A stretch of 58,778 bases of DNA from contig JADHWO010000008.1 in the NCBI GenBank assembly GCA_016783445.1, positions 1 through 58,778 on the forward strand, read 5' to 3'. The number at the start of each line of letters is the position of its first letter. Position 1 is the first letter of the stretch. Origin of the DNA: Candidatus Aminicenantota bacterium. Its GTDB lineage: Bacteria > Acidobacteriota > Aminicenantia > Aminicenantales > Aminicenantaceae. Shown piece by piece: positions 26,318 to 36,016 of the stretch. The translations under genes and the position numbers were made by a program. The notes under the pieces were generated by a model. That model was given only the letters and a program-made list of their open reading frames with translations. It was not told where the DNA came from and searched no databases.

Positions 26318-26791
26318 ATGGAAATGGAAACATACCAAGGAAAACTTCAAGCGAAAGGTTTAAAGATTGGGATTGTTGTCAGCCGCTTTAACCAATTTAT
26401 TTCGGAAAGGCTGCTGGAGGGAGCACTTGATGCTCTCCAAAAACTGGGAGCAGTGGAGCGAGATATTTCTATTTACAAAGTTCCGGGTTCATTTGAGATT
26501 CCAACTGTTGTTAAAAAGTTGGCCAGAGCAAATAAAGTGGATGGGATTGTCTGTTTAGGTGCCTTGATAAGAGGAGATACTCCCCATTTTGATTTTTTGA
26601 GCGCTGAAGTTACAAAAGGATTAGCTCAGATCTCTATGGAAGATGGGGTGCCTGTTTCTTTTGGCATCTTGATTGTTGATACGATTGAACAGGGTATAGA
26701 GCGGGCAGGCTCAAAAGCAGGAAATAAGGGTTGGGATGCGGTGCTCTCAGTAGTTGAGACGCTGAACATGATTAAGGAAGCAGGGCTTTAA
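26318..26791 (+). CDS. ribH: 6,7-dimethyl-8-ribityllumazine synthase
   Basis: Penultimate enzyme of riboflavin synthesis; joins 5-amino-6-ribitylaminouracil and dihydroxybutanone phosphate. 157 residues. Diagnostic pieces: [11 protein letters not shown] near 19, the PGSFEIP loop near 58, [15 protein letters not shown] near 80 with the catalytic histidine, [17 protein letters not shown] near 117 and NKGWDAV near 136. No other rib gene is in the window. It is followed by nusB, a very common arrangement. Initiation may be at the second Met (26324). Confidence 0.95.
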   Translation: MEMETYQGKLQAKGLKIGIVVSRFNQFISERLLEGALDALQKLGAVERDISIYKVPGSFEIPTVVKKLARANKVDGIVCLGALIRGDTPHFDFLSAEVTKGLAQISMEDGVPVSFGILIVDTIEQGIERAGSKAGNKGWDAVLSVVETLNMIKEAGL

Positions 26792-26809
26792 CAAGACGGA
26801 AGCCGTTTC

Positions 26810-27250
26810 ATGGGCCGAAGAAGGAAAGCCCGGGAGGAAACACTTCGTTTTCTTTTTCAGTTAGAATTTGAAAAGGCACATGTTGAAGAGAAACTGACTC
26901 AATACTGGGAGAACAGAAAAACTCCTGAGGAGATAAAGGAATACAGCACCTGGCTGATTCATGGAATTATTTCTCATCAAGATAAAATCGATAATATCAT
27001 TCAATCATTTTCTGAAAACTGGCGCATCTCTCGTATGGCTCTTGTTGACCGCAATATCTTACGGATGGCTGTTTTTGAACTCCTCTACGAAGAGGATATT
27101 GCTTCAGCTATTGTTATCGATGAAGCGATTGAAGTTGCTAAAAAGTACAGTGGAGAGGGAGCCGCTAAATTTGTTAATGGAATTTTAGATGCAGTACGGA
27201 AAAACCTTGATGATATACAGAAATCGTTGAAGGGGAAAAACCATGAGTGA
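26810..27250 (+). CDS. nusB: Transcription antitermination factor NusB
   Basis: All-helical RNA-binding factor that, with NusE, binds boxA in rRNA leaders. 146 residues. RRRKAREETLRFLFQLEF at the N-terminus, RISRMALVDRNILRMAVFEL near 74 and IVIDEAIEVAKKYSGEGAAK near 104 are family signatures. It overlaps the start of lysS by eight bases. Confidence 0.95.
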   Translation: MGRRRKAREETLRFLFQLEFEKAHVEEKLTQYWENRKTPEEIKEYSTWLIHGIISHQDKIDNIIQSFSENWRISRMALVDRNILRMAVFELLYEEDIASAIVIDEAIEVAKKYSGEGAAKFVNGILDAVRKNLDDIQKSLKGKNHE

Positions 27251-28769
27251 AAAGAAAGAGCAACAGAGTAAAGCGAGCTTGAATAAAACCGAGGATTCAA
27301 ATAAAAGCGATCAGGAGATTGTTCGTTTTGAAAAAATGGAAAAGCTCGCCCGAGAAAATATAAATCTTTTTCCTCATAATGTGAAAAAAACCCATTCTAT
27401 TATTGATGTAATAGAAGGATTTTCTTCCCTTTCAAAAGAAGATTTAGAAAAGAAAAATGTAAAAGTCACCGTACCCGGGAGAATTATCTCGATTCGCCGC
27501 ATGGGCCGGGCCACTTTTTTCCATATTGCTGACTGTCGATCCAGGCTTCAGGCCTATTTGAAGGAAGATAAAGTAGGCAAGAAAAACTATCAACTTTTTT
27601 CCCTCTTTGACATAGGAGATATCATTTCCGTGGAAGGTGTTTTGTTTAAGACCAGGACAGAAGAGTTGACTGTTTTAGCTGATTCATTCACATTTTTAGC
27701 AAAATGTTTTCATCCTCTTCCGGAGAAATGGCATGGCCTGCAGGATGTAGAGCTTCGCTATCGAAAAAGATACCTGGATTTAATCATGAATCCGGCAGAG
27801 AGTGAGGTCTTTAGACTCAGAAGTGCCATGATTGCTTACATCAGGAAATTTTTTGACCAGAACGGATACATCGAAGTCGAAACGCCTATGATGCATTCCG
27901 TCCCTGGAGGTGCCCTGGCGAGACCTTTTAAAACATTTCATAATGCCCTGGGCATGGACCTTTATTTAAGAATAGCTCCAGAGCTATATTTAAAAAGGTT
28001 GATTGTCGGGGGCTTTGAAAAAGTGTACGAAATTAATCGAAACTTCAGAAATGAAGGGATTTCCTCCGAACACAATCCAGAGTTTACTATGCTGGAATTT
28101 TATCAGGCTTATAGCGATTACTTTGATATGATGGAAATGACTGAAGAACTTATCCATGGAATGAGCCTTTCTATTTTAGGAACAGAAGATGTTACTTTTG
28201 GGGATAACACGATCTCATTAAAAAGGCCCTGGAAGAGGGTAACATATAAAGAAGCTTTAGCCTCCTACAGTGGAATCGCTCCTGCCCGCTTTGAAAACAA
28301 AGCTGGAATTATAGAATTAGCGGGCACGTTAGCGCCTGATAAAAAAGGCCTCTCTTATGGAAAGGCACTGGATATAATTTTTGATAAACATGTAAAGCAT
28401 AATCTTATTCAGCCGACTTTTGTGATAAATCCTCCTAAAGAAGTCTCGCCTTTAGCTAAGGCTACAGAAAAAAACCCGGATGAAGCAGAACGCTTTGAGC
28501 TTGTAATGTGCGGAATGGAAATCGCCAATGCTTTTAGCGAGTTGTCAGATCCTGCAGAACAGAAAAAGAGATTTGAACAGCAGGAAGAGGCACGAAAAGG
28601 AGGGGATGAGGATGCCCACTGGATTGATACAGATTATATTCATTCTTTAGAATACGGGCTGCCTCCAACAGGAGGTGAAGGGATTGGGATTGACCGGCTG
28701 GTGATGATTTTTGCAAATAGAAAATCTATAAGGGAGGTTATCCTATTCCCCCTTCTTCGCCAGAAATAG
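27243..28769 (+). CDS. lysS: Lysyl-tRNA synthetase, class II
   Basis: Charges tRNA-Lys. 508 residues: N-terminal OB anticodon-binding domain (KVTVPGRIISIRRMGRATFF near 75-110) and a class II catalytic core with motif 1 (IRKFFDQNGYIEVETPMM), motif 2 (NFRNEGISSEHNPEFTMLEF) and motif 3 (PPTGGEGIGIDRLVM). A lysine/serine-rich stretch of about 25 residues precedes the conserved region. It probably shares the ribH-nusB transcript. Confidence 0.97.
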   Translation: MSEKKEQQSKASLNKTEDSNKSDQEIVRFEKMEKLARENINLFPHNVKKTHSIIDVIEGFSSLSKEDLEKKNVKVTVPGRIISIRRMGRATFFHIADCRSRLQAYLKEDKVGKKNYQLFSLFDIGDIISVEGVLFKTRTEELTVLADSFTFLAKCFHPLPEKWHGLQDVELRYRKRYLDLIMNPAESEVFRLRSAMIAYIRKFFDQNGYIEVETPMMHSVPGGALARPFKTFHNALGMDLYLRIAPELYLKRLIVGGFEKVYEINRNFRNEGISSEHNPEFTMLEFYQAYSDYFDMMEMTEELIHGMSLSILGTEDVTFGDNTISLKRPWKRVTYKEALASYSGIAPARFENKAGIIELAGTLAPDKKGLSYGKALDIIFDKHVKHNLIQPTFVINPPKEVSPLAKATEKNPDEAERFELVMCGMEIANAFSELSDPAEQKKRFEQQEEARKGGDEDAHWIDTDYIHSLEYGLPPTGGEGIGIDRLVMIFANRKSIREVILFPLLRQK

Positions 28770-28912
28770 TCAAAAGGAATGGGCAACTTAAATCCCGTAA
28801 TCAGCTTGAGTAAAAAACAAAAAAGTACATGAATAAAACTACAGATAAAAAATTATACATTTATTGGCCGGGGAATAAGAAGGAATGAATTTTTACAATT
28901 TGAGTGTTTACA

Positions 28913-30133
28913 ATGAATTATGAGCTTTTTATTGCCAAGCGGTACCTGACTGCAAAAAGGAAACAGGCTTTTATCTCTGTCATCACTTTTATCTCCATTC
29001 TGGGCATTACTATTGGAGTTATGGCTCTTATAATCGCCATAGCTCTTATCACAGGTTTTCAGGGAGATGTTCAGGAGAAGCTTCTAGGTTCAACCTCACA
29101 TATTTTAGTTTCTGATATTGAGAGGGAGGGATTGAAGGATTATCCGCAGCTTATAAAAAAAATAGAAAATATCGAAGGCGTTAAGTCTGTTTCACCTGTG
29201 GCTTTAGACAGAGTTCTTATAAGGGGTCCTTCTCAGAGTTTGGGCGGCATGCTTAAAGGCGTAGATTTCGACCTGGAAAAAGAGGAATCAACATGGCTTC
29301 AGGAATTGCAGAGAGGACAAATCCCTGTTCCTGGATCAAAAAGGGAAGGAATTCTTCTTGGCCGTGATGCTGCAATTAGCATTGGGGCAGGAGTTGGAGA
29401 TATCGTTGAGGTTTTATCTTCGTCTTCCCGTTTATCACCCATTGGTCCCATTCCAAAAAGAAAGAGATTTGTTGTGACGGGCATTTTTTACACAGGATTG
29501 TATGAGTTTGATTCATCCACAGCTTTAATTTGGCTTGAGACAGCGCAGAAATTTCTGGGTCTTGAGGAGGGAATTAGCTATATTCAAATCAAGATCAACG
29601 ACATTTTTCAAGCTCCAAAAATAAGCGAAAAAATTATAAAGGTTATACCTCCTCAAGCCTATATAATGACCTGGATGGAGCTGAATAAATCCCTCTTCGC
29701 CGCACTGAAGCTTGAGAAAAACATCATGTTTCTTACAATTGCCCTCATCGTCTTGGTTGCTGCTTTAAACATCATTGCCACTCTTATCTTAATGGTTATG
29801 GAGAAGACAAGAGACATTGGTATTCTTATAGCTATGGGAGCCACAGCCCAAAATATAAAAAAGATATTTTTCCTTCAAGGAGCAATCATCGGAATAATTG
29901 GCACAGCTTCTGGAGTGATTCTGGGTATGATATGGTGTTGGCTAGCGAATGCTTTTGAGCTTATTAAAGTTCCTGTTGATATTTACCAGATCTCCTTTGT
30001 GCCCTTTCATATCAAGCCTTTTGATTTAATTTTAATAGTAGGGATCACCCTTTTGATCAGTTTTCTCTCGACACTTTTCCCTTCCCATAGAGCATCAAAA
30101 ATTAACCCCGTTATGGCCTTAAAATATGAATAG
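28913..30133 (+). CDS. Lipoprotein-releasing ABC permease, LolC/LolE family
   Basis: Inner-membrane permease that extracts lipoproteins for transfer to the outer membrane. 406 residues from ATG 28913; a GTG at 28904 would add three. N-terminal YELFIAKRYLTAKRKQAFIS is diagnostic, followed by one membrane helix, a periplasmic domain, and three C-terminal helices with MEKTRDIGILIAMGA near 303 and [17 protein letters not shown] at the end. Only one permease is encoded, so a LolF-like homodimer arrangement with LolD is plausible. It overlaps lolD by eight bases. Confidence 0.92.
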   Translation: MNYELFIAKRYLTAKRKQAFISVITFISILGITIGVMALIIAIALITGFQGDVQEKLLGSTSHILVSDIEREGLKDYPQLIKKIENIEGVKSVSPVALDRVLIRGPSQSLGGMLKGVDFDLEKEESTWLQELQRGQIPVPGSKREGILLGRDAAISIGAGVGDIVEVLSSSSRLSPIGPIPKRKRFVVTGIFYTGLYEFDSSTALIWLETAQKFLGLEEGISYIQIKINDIFQAPKISEKIIKVIPPQAYIMTWMELNKSLFAALKLEKNIMFLTIALIVLVAALNIIATLILMVMEKTRDIGILIAMGATAQNIKKIFFLQGAIIGIIGTASGVILGMIWCWLANAFELIKVPVDIYQISFVPFHIKPFDLILIVGITLLISFLSTLFPSHRASKINPVMALKYE

Positions 30134-30812
30134 TATGTTAAAAGTTGAAAACCTGAGCAAAGAATACCCTTTACCTGAAGGGGTATTAGAAGTATTTAAA
30201 AACATAAGCATTGAACTGCTTGAAGGTGATCTTGCGGCAATCATGGGAGTTTCCGGTGTGGGAAAAACAACATTCCTCAATTTACTTGGAGTTCTGGATA
30301 AGCCCACAGAGGGGAGGATTCTGCTCGACGGAGATGATGTTCTATTAAAGGATGAAAAAGAGCTGGCTGAGATAAGGAACAGAAAAATTGGCTTTGTTTT
30401 TCAATTTTACCACCTTCTGCCTGAGTTCACAACTTTGGAAAATGTTATGTTTCCTCTTCTTATAAGAGGAGTGGATAAGAAAGAGGCTCAGCAAAAAGCC
30501 CTTAAGATCCTTCAGGAGGTCTTTCTTGAGGAAAAGATACATATCAAACCTGGAAAGCTTTCAGGAGGAGAGCAGCAACGAGTGGCTATTGCCAGGGCTC
30601 TGGTTAATGAGCCCAAGTTGCTGTTAGCCGATGAGCCAACAGGGAACATGGATTGGAAAACAGGTCAAATGATTCTCGAGCTCATTCATGAGCTGCATCA
30701 GAAGAAAGGATTGTCCTCTATTATTGTCACGCATAACGAAAAAGTCGCTCAATTTTGCCATAAGACTTACCTTATGGAGAGCGGGAATTTGAAACTTTTA
30801 TCCCTCCTTTAA
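30126..30812 (+). CDS. lolD: Lipoprotein-releasing ABC ATPase LolD
   Basis: ATPase driving lipoprotein release. 228 residues with Walker [10 protein letters not shown] near 40, Q-loop [18 protein letters not shown] near 88, signature [15 protein letters not shown] near 143, Walker [13 protein letters not shown] near 162 and the switch histidine in IIVTHNE. The Q-loop [18 protein letters not shown] is typical of LolD. It is translationally coupled to the permease. Confidence 0.93.
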   Translation: MNSMLKVENLSKEYPLPEGVLEVFKNISIELLEGDLAAIMGVSGVGKTTFLNLLGVLDKPTEGRILLDGDDVLLKDEKELAEIRNRKIGFVFQFYHLLPEFTTLENVMFPLLIRGVDKKEAQQKALKILQEVFLEEKIHIKPGKLSGGEQQRVAIARALVNEPKLLLADEPTGNMDWKTGQMILELIHELHQKKGLSSIIVTHNEKVAQFCHKTYLMESGNLKLLSLL

Positions 30813-31017
30813 AGTTTAAATTATTGCGAGATGAGTAAGATATAGGCTACCTGTGCGCAGGATGGAGAAAGCAGAAGGCGGAATGAAGTGAAAAAATTAA
30901 AATTTTTATGTTGGACAAAATTGGCAGTCTAAATAGAGTTTTTTCTTGCCTTTCTCGGTGTTCAGGTTCTTCTCATTTCTTTATTTTTAAGCGCTGATAT
31001 GGTATAAGGAGAGAGAA

Positions 31018-33330
31018 ATGAAAAAGATTGTGTTAATTGTTGTTTTATCCTGTTTTCCTCTCTTTCTTTTTGGGCAGGATATAATCGAGAAAATTGAAAT
31101 CATTGGCAACATAAGGGTTACTAAAGAGACAGTTCTCTTTTATATTTCTTCAAAAGAGGGAGACCTTTACAGAGAAGACATGATAAAAAGAGATTTGAGA
31201 GTCTTATGGGCAAGGGGTTTTTTTTCCAATATCAGGATAGAAAAAAATGATGGAGCAAAAGGGAAGATAGTAAGAATTATTGTTGAGGAAAATCCTCTTA
31301 TTAGAAGTATTACTTATAAGACCGGCAGGAAGCTGAAAGAGGATGATATTGTTGATAAGCTAAAAGAGGAAAATGAATACATCCTTCCGTATTCTTATTA
31401 TAGTCCTTATAAGATCCAGAGAATTAAGAAGATAATCGAAGACTTGCTCATGGAGAAAAGTCTCCCGTCTGGAAAAGTCAAGGTTGAAAGTAATACAGTA
31501 GGAAATAATGAACAAGAGATCATATTTGATATTTATGAAGGGCCAAAAGTTAAGGTTGGCGAAGTTGAATTTGTAGGTAAGCCAAAATTGCTCCATAGTG
31601 TGTTAAAAGAAGCAATGGGGGATAACAGAAAACATGGATTTATATCCTGGATAATGGGAAAGGATGTATTCAAGCAGAGCAAACTCGATGAAAATTTGGT
31701 CAGTATCAAGAATAAATATCAGGAATACGGATACATGGAGGCCACGATTGGGGAGCCGAGGATAGAGGATATCACAAAAAGATCCATTTTTTTAAAGAAA
31801 CAGACAATGAAAAAGATAATTATTCCTGTTGATGCTGGCTACTTATACCGGGTAGGTGAAGTTAAAGTCGAAGGTAATAAAATCGTTAATACACAATATT
31901 TGCACAGCCTTATCAAGTTTAAAGAAGGTGATGTTTACAGTACTAAAGAAAGAGAAAAGGCAGTTGAAGAGATCCAGGAAGTTTACGGGGACATCGGTTA
32001 CCTTTATACCCAGGTATATCCGGTAGAGAGTCTGGATCCCAAGAGAAAACGTGTTACAGTAACTTTTAATATCTTTGAAGGAGACGTGGTCTTCTTAAAC
32101 AGACTTGAATTTAAAGGCAACACATATACTAAAGATAAGGTTCTCAGGAGGGAAATAATTCTTAGAGAGGGAGATACGTTTAGCTTGGGTATGTTTAAAA
32201 ACAGCCTTTTGAGGCTTAACCAGCTGGGGCTTGTTGAGCTTGAAGGGGATCCGGATGTCAAGCCGGTTCCTGATAAGCCAGCCCTGATGAATATCACTGT
32301 GAATGTTAGGGAGCTTCAGAGGAATAACATCCAGTTTACGGCCGGCTATAGCGGGTATGAAGGGACCTTTGTTGCTTTTAGTTACTCCACTGTGAATTTT
32401 TTAGGTGCTGGCGAAAAATTGGAATTAATGACCCAGTTTGGAAAAAGAATCAAAAACTATATGTTTGGCTTTTCTGAGCCTTATTTTCTTGATCTGCCCA
32501 TGTCATTGGGTTTTAATATTTATAACCGAGATATGATTTATCTCTATTTATTCAGGCAAATATCAAAAGGAATTGATTTTAATATTGGAGCCAGGGTTAT
32601 AGGGTATTTGAGAACATCATTGACTTATAGCCTGCAAAATATTGACATCCGTCAATTAGGGGAGGATGAGCCCTATATTGATCCCTACTATGGCGGCATG
32701 GGCATGATGGGATACGGCAAATATTTTATAAGCAGCATTACTCCGTCAGTATATCGTTCCACAGTAAATAGCCCGCTGACACCAACTAATGGCGCCTTAT
32801 ACTTAGCCTCATGTAAGTTTGCAGGCGGTATTCTTGGAGGCGATGTAACTCTTATCAAGCCTCGCTTTGAGTGGAAGCTGTTCCAGCCATTAATCAGACA
32901 CCATGTGCTTGGATTCCATATAGAGTATCAGTTTATAGAATCTTCAGGTGATTCGGCAATTCCTATCTGGGAGAGATTCTATCTTGGAGGAGAGAGATCC
33001 ATCAGGGGCTATACGATTTATTCAATCGGACCCCGCAGTTATGAGGGAAGGAATGTTGGCGGAGATAAATCTTTTGTATTTAATGCAGAATACATCATTG
33101 AACTCGGAGGTCCTTTGTATGCTATTTTATTCTATGATTTAGGGAATGCTTATGCTCCGGAGCAGAAGCTCAATTTCAAGGATATGTATACTTCAACAGG
33201 TTTGGAGTTGAGAATATTTGTCCCTGCCCTTCGAATTCCTTTCAGGCTCATTTTCGCCTATAATAGCCGTAAGATACGTATCAATGATACTAGTTTTGCA
33301 TTTAGGTTTGCAATTGGAACAACTTTTTAA
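31018..33330 (+). CDS. bamA: Outer-membrane protein assembly factor BamA
   Basis: Omp85 insertase for outer-membrane beta-barrel proteins. 770 residues with an N-terminal signal peptide ending near FGQD. Five POTRA domains (about 20-420) are suggested by repeats such as IEKIEIIGNIRVTKE, VKVGEVEFVGKP, VGEVKVEGNKIV and LNRLEFKGNTYTKDKV. The C-terminal 16-strand barrel includes the lid-lock motif GGERSIRGY near 657 and ends in phenylalanine (IGTTF). It heads a run of envelope genes; a 205-base spacer separates it from lolD. Confidence 0.96.
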   Translation: MKKIVLIVVLSCFPLFLFGQDIIEKIEIIGNIRVTKETVLFYISSKEGDLYREDMIKRDLRVLWARGFFSNIRIEKNDGAKGKIVRIIVEENPLIRSITYKTGRKLKEDDIVDKLKEENEYILPYSYYSPYKIQRIKKIIEDLLMEKSLPSGKVKVESNTVGNNEQEIIFDIYEGPKVKVGEVEFVGKPKLLHSVLKEAMGDNRKHGFISWIMGKDVFKQSKLDENLVSIKNKYQEYGYMEATIGEPRIEDITKRSIFLKKQTMKKIIIPVDAGYLYRVGEVKVEGNKIVNTQYLHSLIKFKEGDVYSTKEREKAVEEIQEVYGDIGYLYTQVYPVESLDPKRKRVTVTFNIFEGDVVFLNRLEFKGNTYTKDKVLRREIILREGDTFSLGMFKNSLLRLNQLGLVELEGDPDVKPVPDKPALMNITVNVRELQRNNIQFTAGYSGYEGTFVAFSYSTVNFLGAGEKLELMTQFGKRIKNYMFGFSEPYFLDLPMSLGFNIYNRDMIYLYLFRQISKGIDFNIGARVIGYLRTSLTYSLQNIDIRQLGEDEPYIDPYYGGMGMMGYGKYFISSITPSVYRSTVNSPLTPTNGALYLASCKFAGGILGGDVTLIKPRFEWKLFQPLIRHHVLGFHIEYQFIESSGDSAIPIWERFYLGGERSIRGYTIYSIGPRSYEGRNVGGDKSFVFNAEYIIELGGPLYAILFYDLGNAYAPEQKLNFKDMYTSTGLELRIFVPALRIPFRLIFAYNSRKIRINDTSFAFRFAIGTTF

Positions 33331-33374
33331 GTAGTAAAAATAATGCTTTTTGAATCAAATTAAGGAGGCTAAAT

Positions 33375-33911
33375 ATGAGGAGAAGCACAAATATTACTTT
33401 TTTACTTACTCTTTTTATTGTAGTTCTTGTTTCTTTAAGCTTCGCTCAGCAGACAATTAAGGTTGGTATTGTCAATTCAATAGAAGTCCTTGATAAATCG
33501 GCTGAGGGGAAAAGAGTCATAGCGCGGCTGCAGGAAAAAGACAAATCCAACCAGGATAGGATAAGCAAGCTGGATGAAGATATCCGACAGTTAGAGACAA
33601 AGGCCAACACTCAAAGGCTCACTCTGACAGACGAAGCGATTATGCAGTTAAGTTCTGATATAGAAAGAAAGCGGACTGAAAGGAAGCGTTTTGCAGAAGA
33701 CTCTTTAAGAGAGATCCAGGTACTTCAGGAAAGGCTCTTCAATAAACTCCAGAGTGAGCTGCTTCCAATTATCCAACAAATCGGGAAGGATATGAACCTG
33801 GATGCTATTTTTGATCTGGGTAAGGGCGGAGTCATTTATTTCAATCCTAGTATTGAGCTTACTGCCGAGGTCATCAAAAGATACGATGCCTCTAAAGTCA
33901 CAAAAAAATAA
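33375..33911 (+). CDS. skp: Periplasmic chaperone Skp/OmpH
   Basis: Chaperone that carries unfolded outer-membrane proteins across the periplasm. 178 residues: signal peptide with cleavage probably after SLSFA, a short beta-strand KVGIVNSIEVLDKSAEGKRV, a long charged coiled coil (about 50-130, ISKLDEDIRQLETKA), then YFNPSIELTAEVIKRYD. Placement after bamA is classical. Shine-Dalgarno AAGGAGG is before the ATG. Confidence 0.92.
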   Translation: MRRSTNITFLLTLFIVVLVSLSFAQQTIKVGIVNSIEVLDKSAEGKRVIARLQEKDKSNQDRISKLDEDIRQLETKANTQRLTLTDEAIMQLSSDIERKRTERKRFAEDSLREIQVLQERLFNKLQSELLPIIQQIGKDMNLDAIFDLGKGGVIYFNPSIELTAEVIKRYDASKVTKK

Positions 33912-34368
33912 AGAATTGTTGAATATCGAAAAAATCCTCAAGATTCTTCCCCATCGATACCCTTTTTTGCTGGTTGACCGGGTTTTAGAGCTGGAAAAAG
34001 GGAAGTCTATAGTCGCAATCAAGAATGTAACTTATAATGAACATTTTTTTCAGGGGCATTTCCCTGCATTAAAAGTAATGCCTGGTGTTCTGGTCATTGA
34101 AGCTATAGCTCAAACAGGGGGCATTCTTCTTTACCATTCCGTCCCTGAGCCCGAAAAAGTTCTTGTTTTTCTAAGCAAGGTTGATAATGCAAAATTCAGA
34201 AAACCGGTTGTGCCTGGTGACCAGTTGAGGTTAGAAGTAGAGATCCTGAAGCTAAGGAAAAAAGTCTGCTATATTAGGGGTAAAGCATACGTAGACGGAG
34301 AGATTGTGGCAGAAAGCGAGGCTATTGCCTCACTTATGAATCTTGAGGAAATGAATGAGCAAGAATGA
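33886..34368 (+). CDS. fabZ: 3-hydroxyacyl-[ACP] dehydratase FabZ
   Basis: Dehydrates 3-hydroxyacyl-ACP in fatty acid elongation. 160 residues from ATG 33886. LPHRYPFLLVDRVLELEKGK carries the catalytic histidine, and the QGHFPALKVMPGVLVIEAIA segment carries the catalytic glutamate. The reading frame is open further upstream into skp, but that extension is antisensical to family length and has no ribosome site. The chosen start overlaps skp by 26 bases; a TTG near 33919 is an alternative. It overlaps lpxA by 14 bases. Confidence 0.94.
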   Translation: MPLKSQKNKELLNIEKILKILPHRYPFLLVDRVLELEKGKSIVAIKNVTYNEHFFQGHFPALKVMPGVLVIEAIAQTGGILLYHSVPEPEKVLVFLSKVDNAKFRKPVVPGDQLRLEVEILKLRKKVCYIRGKAYVDGEIVAESEAIASLMNLEEMNEQE

Positions 34369-35179
34369 TATTTTTGTCCATTCTACAGCTACAGTCCAAC
34401 CCAGAGCTCAATTGGATTCAGGAGTCTGGATAGGGCCCTATTCTTTTATCGGGGAAAAAGTCACCATTCATAAAGGAACAAGAATTGATGCCCATGTCTA
34501 TATTGATGGCCTGACTGAAGTCGGAGAAAGCAACCATTTTTCTCCTTTCTCCTCTGTAGGAACAGAACCTCAGGATATTACATACAAAGGGGAAGAAACT
34601 CTTGTTAAGATCGGGGATAGAAATAATTTCCGTGAATTTTTAACCGTACACAGAGGAACAGTAAAGGGAGGGGGTAAAACTGTTATAGGGAATGACAATT
34701 ATTTTATGACGTATTCTCATATAGGCCATGATTGTTTTATTGGAAATGAAACCTATTTTACTAATGCAGCCACTTTAGGAGGGCATGTTACGGTTGAGGA
34801 TTATGCGACGGTTGGGGCGTTTTGTGGTGTTCATCAGTTCTGCAGGATCGGGAAATATGCCTTTATTGGCGGTTTCTCTGTTATCGACCAGGATGTCCTT
34901 CCTTTCTGCAGAGTTGCTGGAATGCGGCCGATTTTGATTTATGGACTGAATGCTATCGGGTTGCGGCGAAAAGGCTTTTCCCGGAAAAGGATTAAAGCTT
35001 TAAAAGAAATGTTTAAGATATTTTTTTATTCGGACCTGAATACAAAACAAGCTGTTAAGAAAATTACGGAGCAATTCCCCTCTGGGGAAGATAGGGATGA
35101 AATCGTAAATTTTATACAGTTTTCCAAAAGAGGAGTCATAAAGAAGGTATCTGAAAAATGGGACAGCGAATTGGAATAG
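34355..35179 (+). CDS. lpxA: UDP-N-acetylglucosamine acyltransferase LpxA
   Basis: First step of lipid A synthesis; transfers a 3-hydroxyacyl chain from ACP to UDP-GlcNAc or its 3-amino form. 274 residues. The left-handed beta-helix hexapeptide repeats run through residues about 5-190, with the catalytic histidine in TYSHIGHDCFIGN near 125 and GAFCGVHQFCRIGKYAFIGG near 150. The helical C-terminus (GFSRKRIKALKEMFKIFF) is typical. Overlaps fabZ and lpxI, so the block is tightly coupled. Confidence 0.95.
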   Translation: MSKNDIFVHSTATVQPRAQLDSGVWIGPYSFIGEKVTIHKGTRIDAHVYIDGLTEVGESNHFSPFSSVGTEPQDITYKGEETLVKIGDRNNFREFLTVHRGTVKGGGKTVIGNDNYFMTYSHIGHDCFIGNETYFTNAATLGGHVTVEDYATVGAFCGVHQFCRIGKYAFIGGFSVIDQDVLPFCRVAGMRPILIYGLNAIGLRRKGFSRKRIKALKEMFKIFFYSDLNTKQAVKKITEQFPSGEDRDEIVNFIQFSKRGVIKKVSEKWDSELE

Positions 35180-35967
35180 TTGCAGGCTCTGGGGAATTTC
35201 CGTTTTTAGTTCTTGAGGAAGCTAAAAAAATGGGATGCTTCTGTGCAGTTGCGGGGATAAGAGGAGAGGCTGAGACAGGCATCAAGGAAAAAGCTGATAT
35301 ATTCGAGTGGTTTGATGTTGGAGGGATTTTAAACTTGATATCGTTTTTTAAAAAGACTGGAGTCAAAGAGGCGGTTATCGCCGGGAGTGTTGACCGGCGG
35401 AATATTTTTAATAAAGAAATATTTAATGAAGCTTCTCTAGGGCTTCTCTCCCAGAGCCAAGACAGAAGCCCGACCGCAATCATAAAAACCATAATTAACT
35501 TTATAGAAAAAGAAGGGATCCAGATAAAGGACCCGGCTGTCTTCATCACATCCTCTTTCTGCCAGGAGAGCATCCTGACAGAGACAAAGCCCTCTCCTGA
35601 GGTGGAAGAAAATCTTGTTTTTGGCTGGGAAATTGCCAAAAACATAGCTGATTTAGATATTGGACAAACTGTAATCGTCAAGGACAAAACTGTTGTGGCT
35701 GTGGAAGGAATAGAAGGAACGGATGAAACGATTATAAGAGGTGGTCGGTTAGCAGGGGAAGAAATAGTCGCCATTAAAGTCAGCCGCTCTTTACAGGATA
35801 CAAGAGTAGATTTGCCTGCTGTTGGGCTCAAGACTATAGAGGCCCTCGCCGAGGTTAGAGGTAGAGCCCTATGCTTTGAGGCTGGGAAAGTGCCGTTTTT
35901 TCAAAAGCGGAAGGCTGTCTCACTGGCCGATAGCAACAGGATTTCAATCGTTGTCAGGAAGTCATAA
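35158..35967 (+). CDS. lpxI: UDP-2,3-diacylglucosamine diphosphatase LpxI
   Basis: Hydrolyses UDP-2,3-diacylglucosamine to lipid X; the non-LpxH alternative. 269 residues (former DUF1009). Markers are RIGIVAGSGEFPFLVLEEAK at the N-terminus, KEAVIAGSVDRRNIFN, TVIVKDKTVVAVEGIEGTDE near 179 and DLPAVGLKTIEALAEV near 218. Starts 22 bases inside lpxA. Confidence 0.93.
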   Translation: MGQRIGIVAGSGEFPFLVLEEAKKMGCFCAVAGIRGEAETGIKEKADIFEWFDVGGILNLISFFKKTGVKEAVIAGSVDRRNIFNKEIFNEASLGLLSQSQDRSPTAIIKTIINFIEKEGIQIKDPAVFITSSFCQESILTETKPSPEVEENLVFGWEIAKNIADLDIGQTVIVKDKTVVAVEGIEGTDETIIRGGRLAGEEIVAIKVSRSLQDTRVDLPAVGLKTIEALAEVRGRALCFEAGKVPFFQKRKAVSLADSNRISIVVRKS

Positions 35968-36016
35968 GGAAGATGGGGAACATAATACTTTTTAAATCTT
36001 TTTTGGAGAAAGACCG

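Noticed and set aside
33802-33885. Upstream extension of fabZ inside skp
   Set aside because: Lies wholly within skp in another frame and would add a hydrophobic stretch that FabZ does not have.
35136-35831. Long minus-strand open frame opposite lpxI
   Set aside because: Shadow of lpxI; composition is low-complexity and serine/isoleucine-rich without family motifs.
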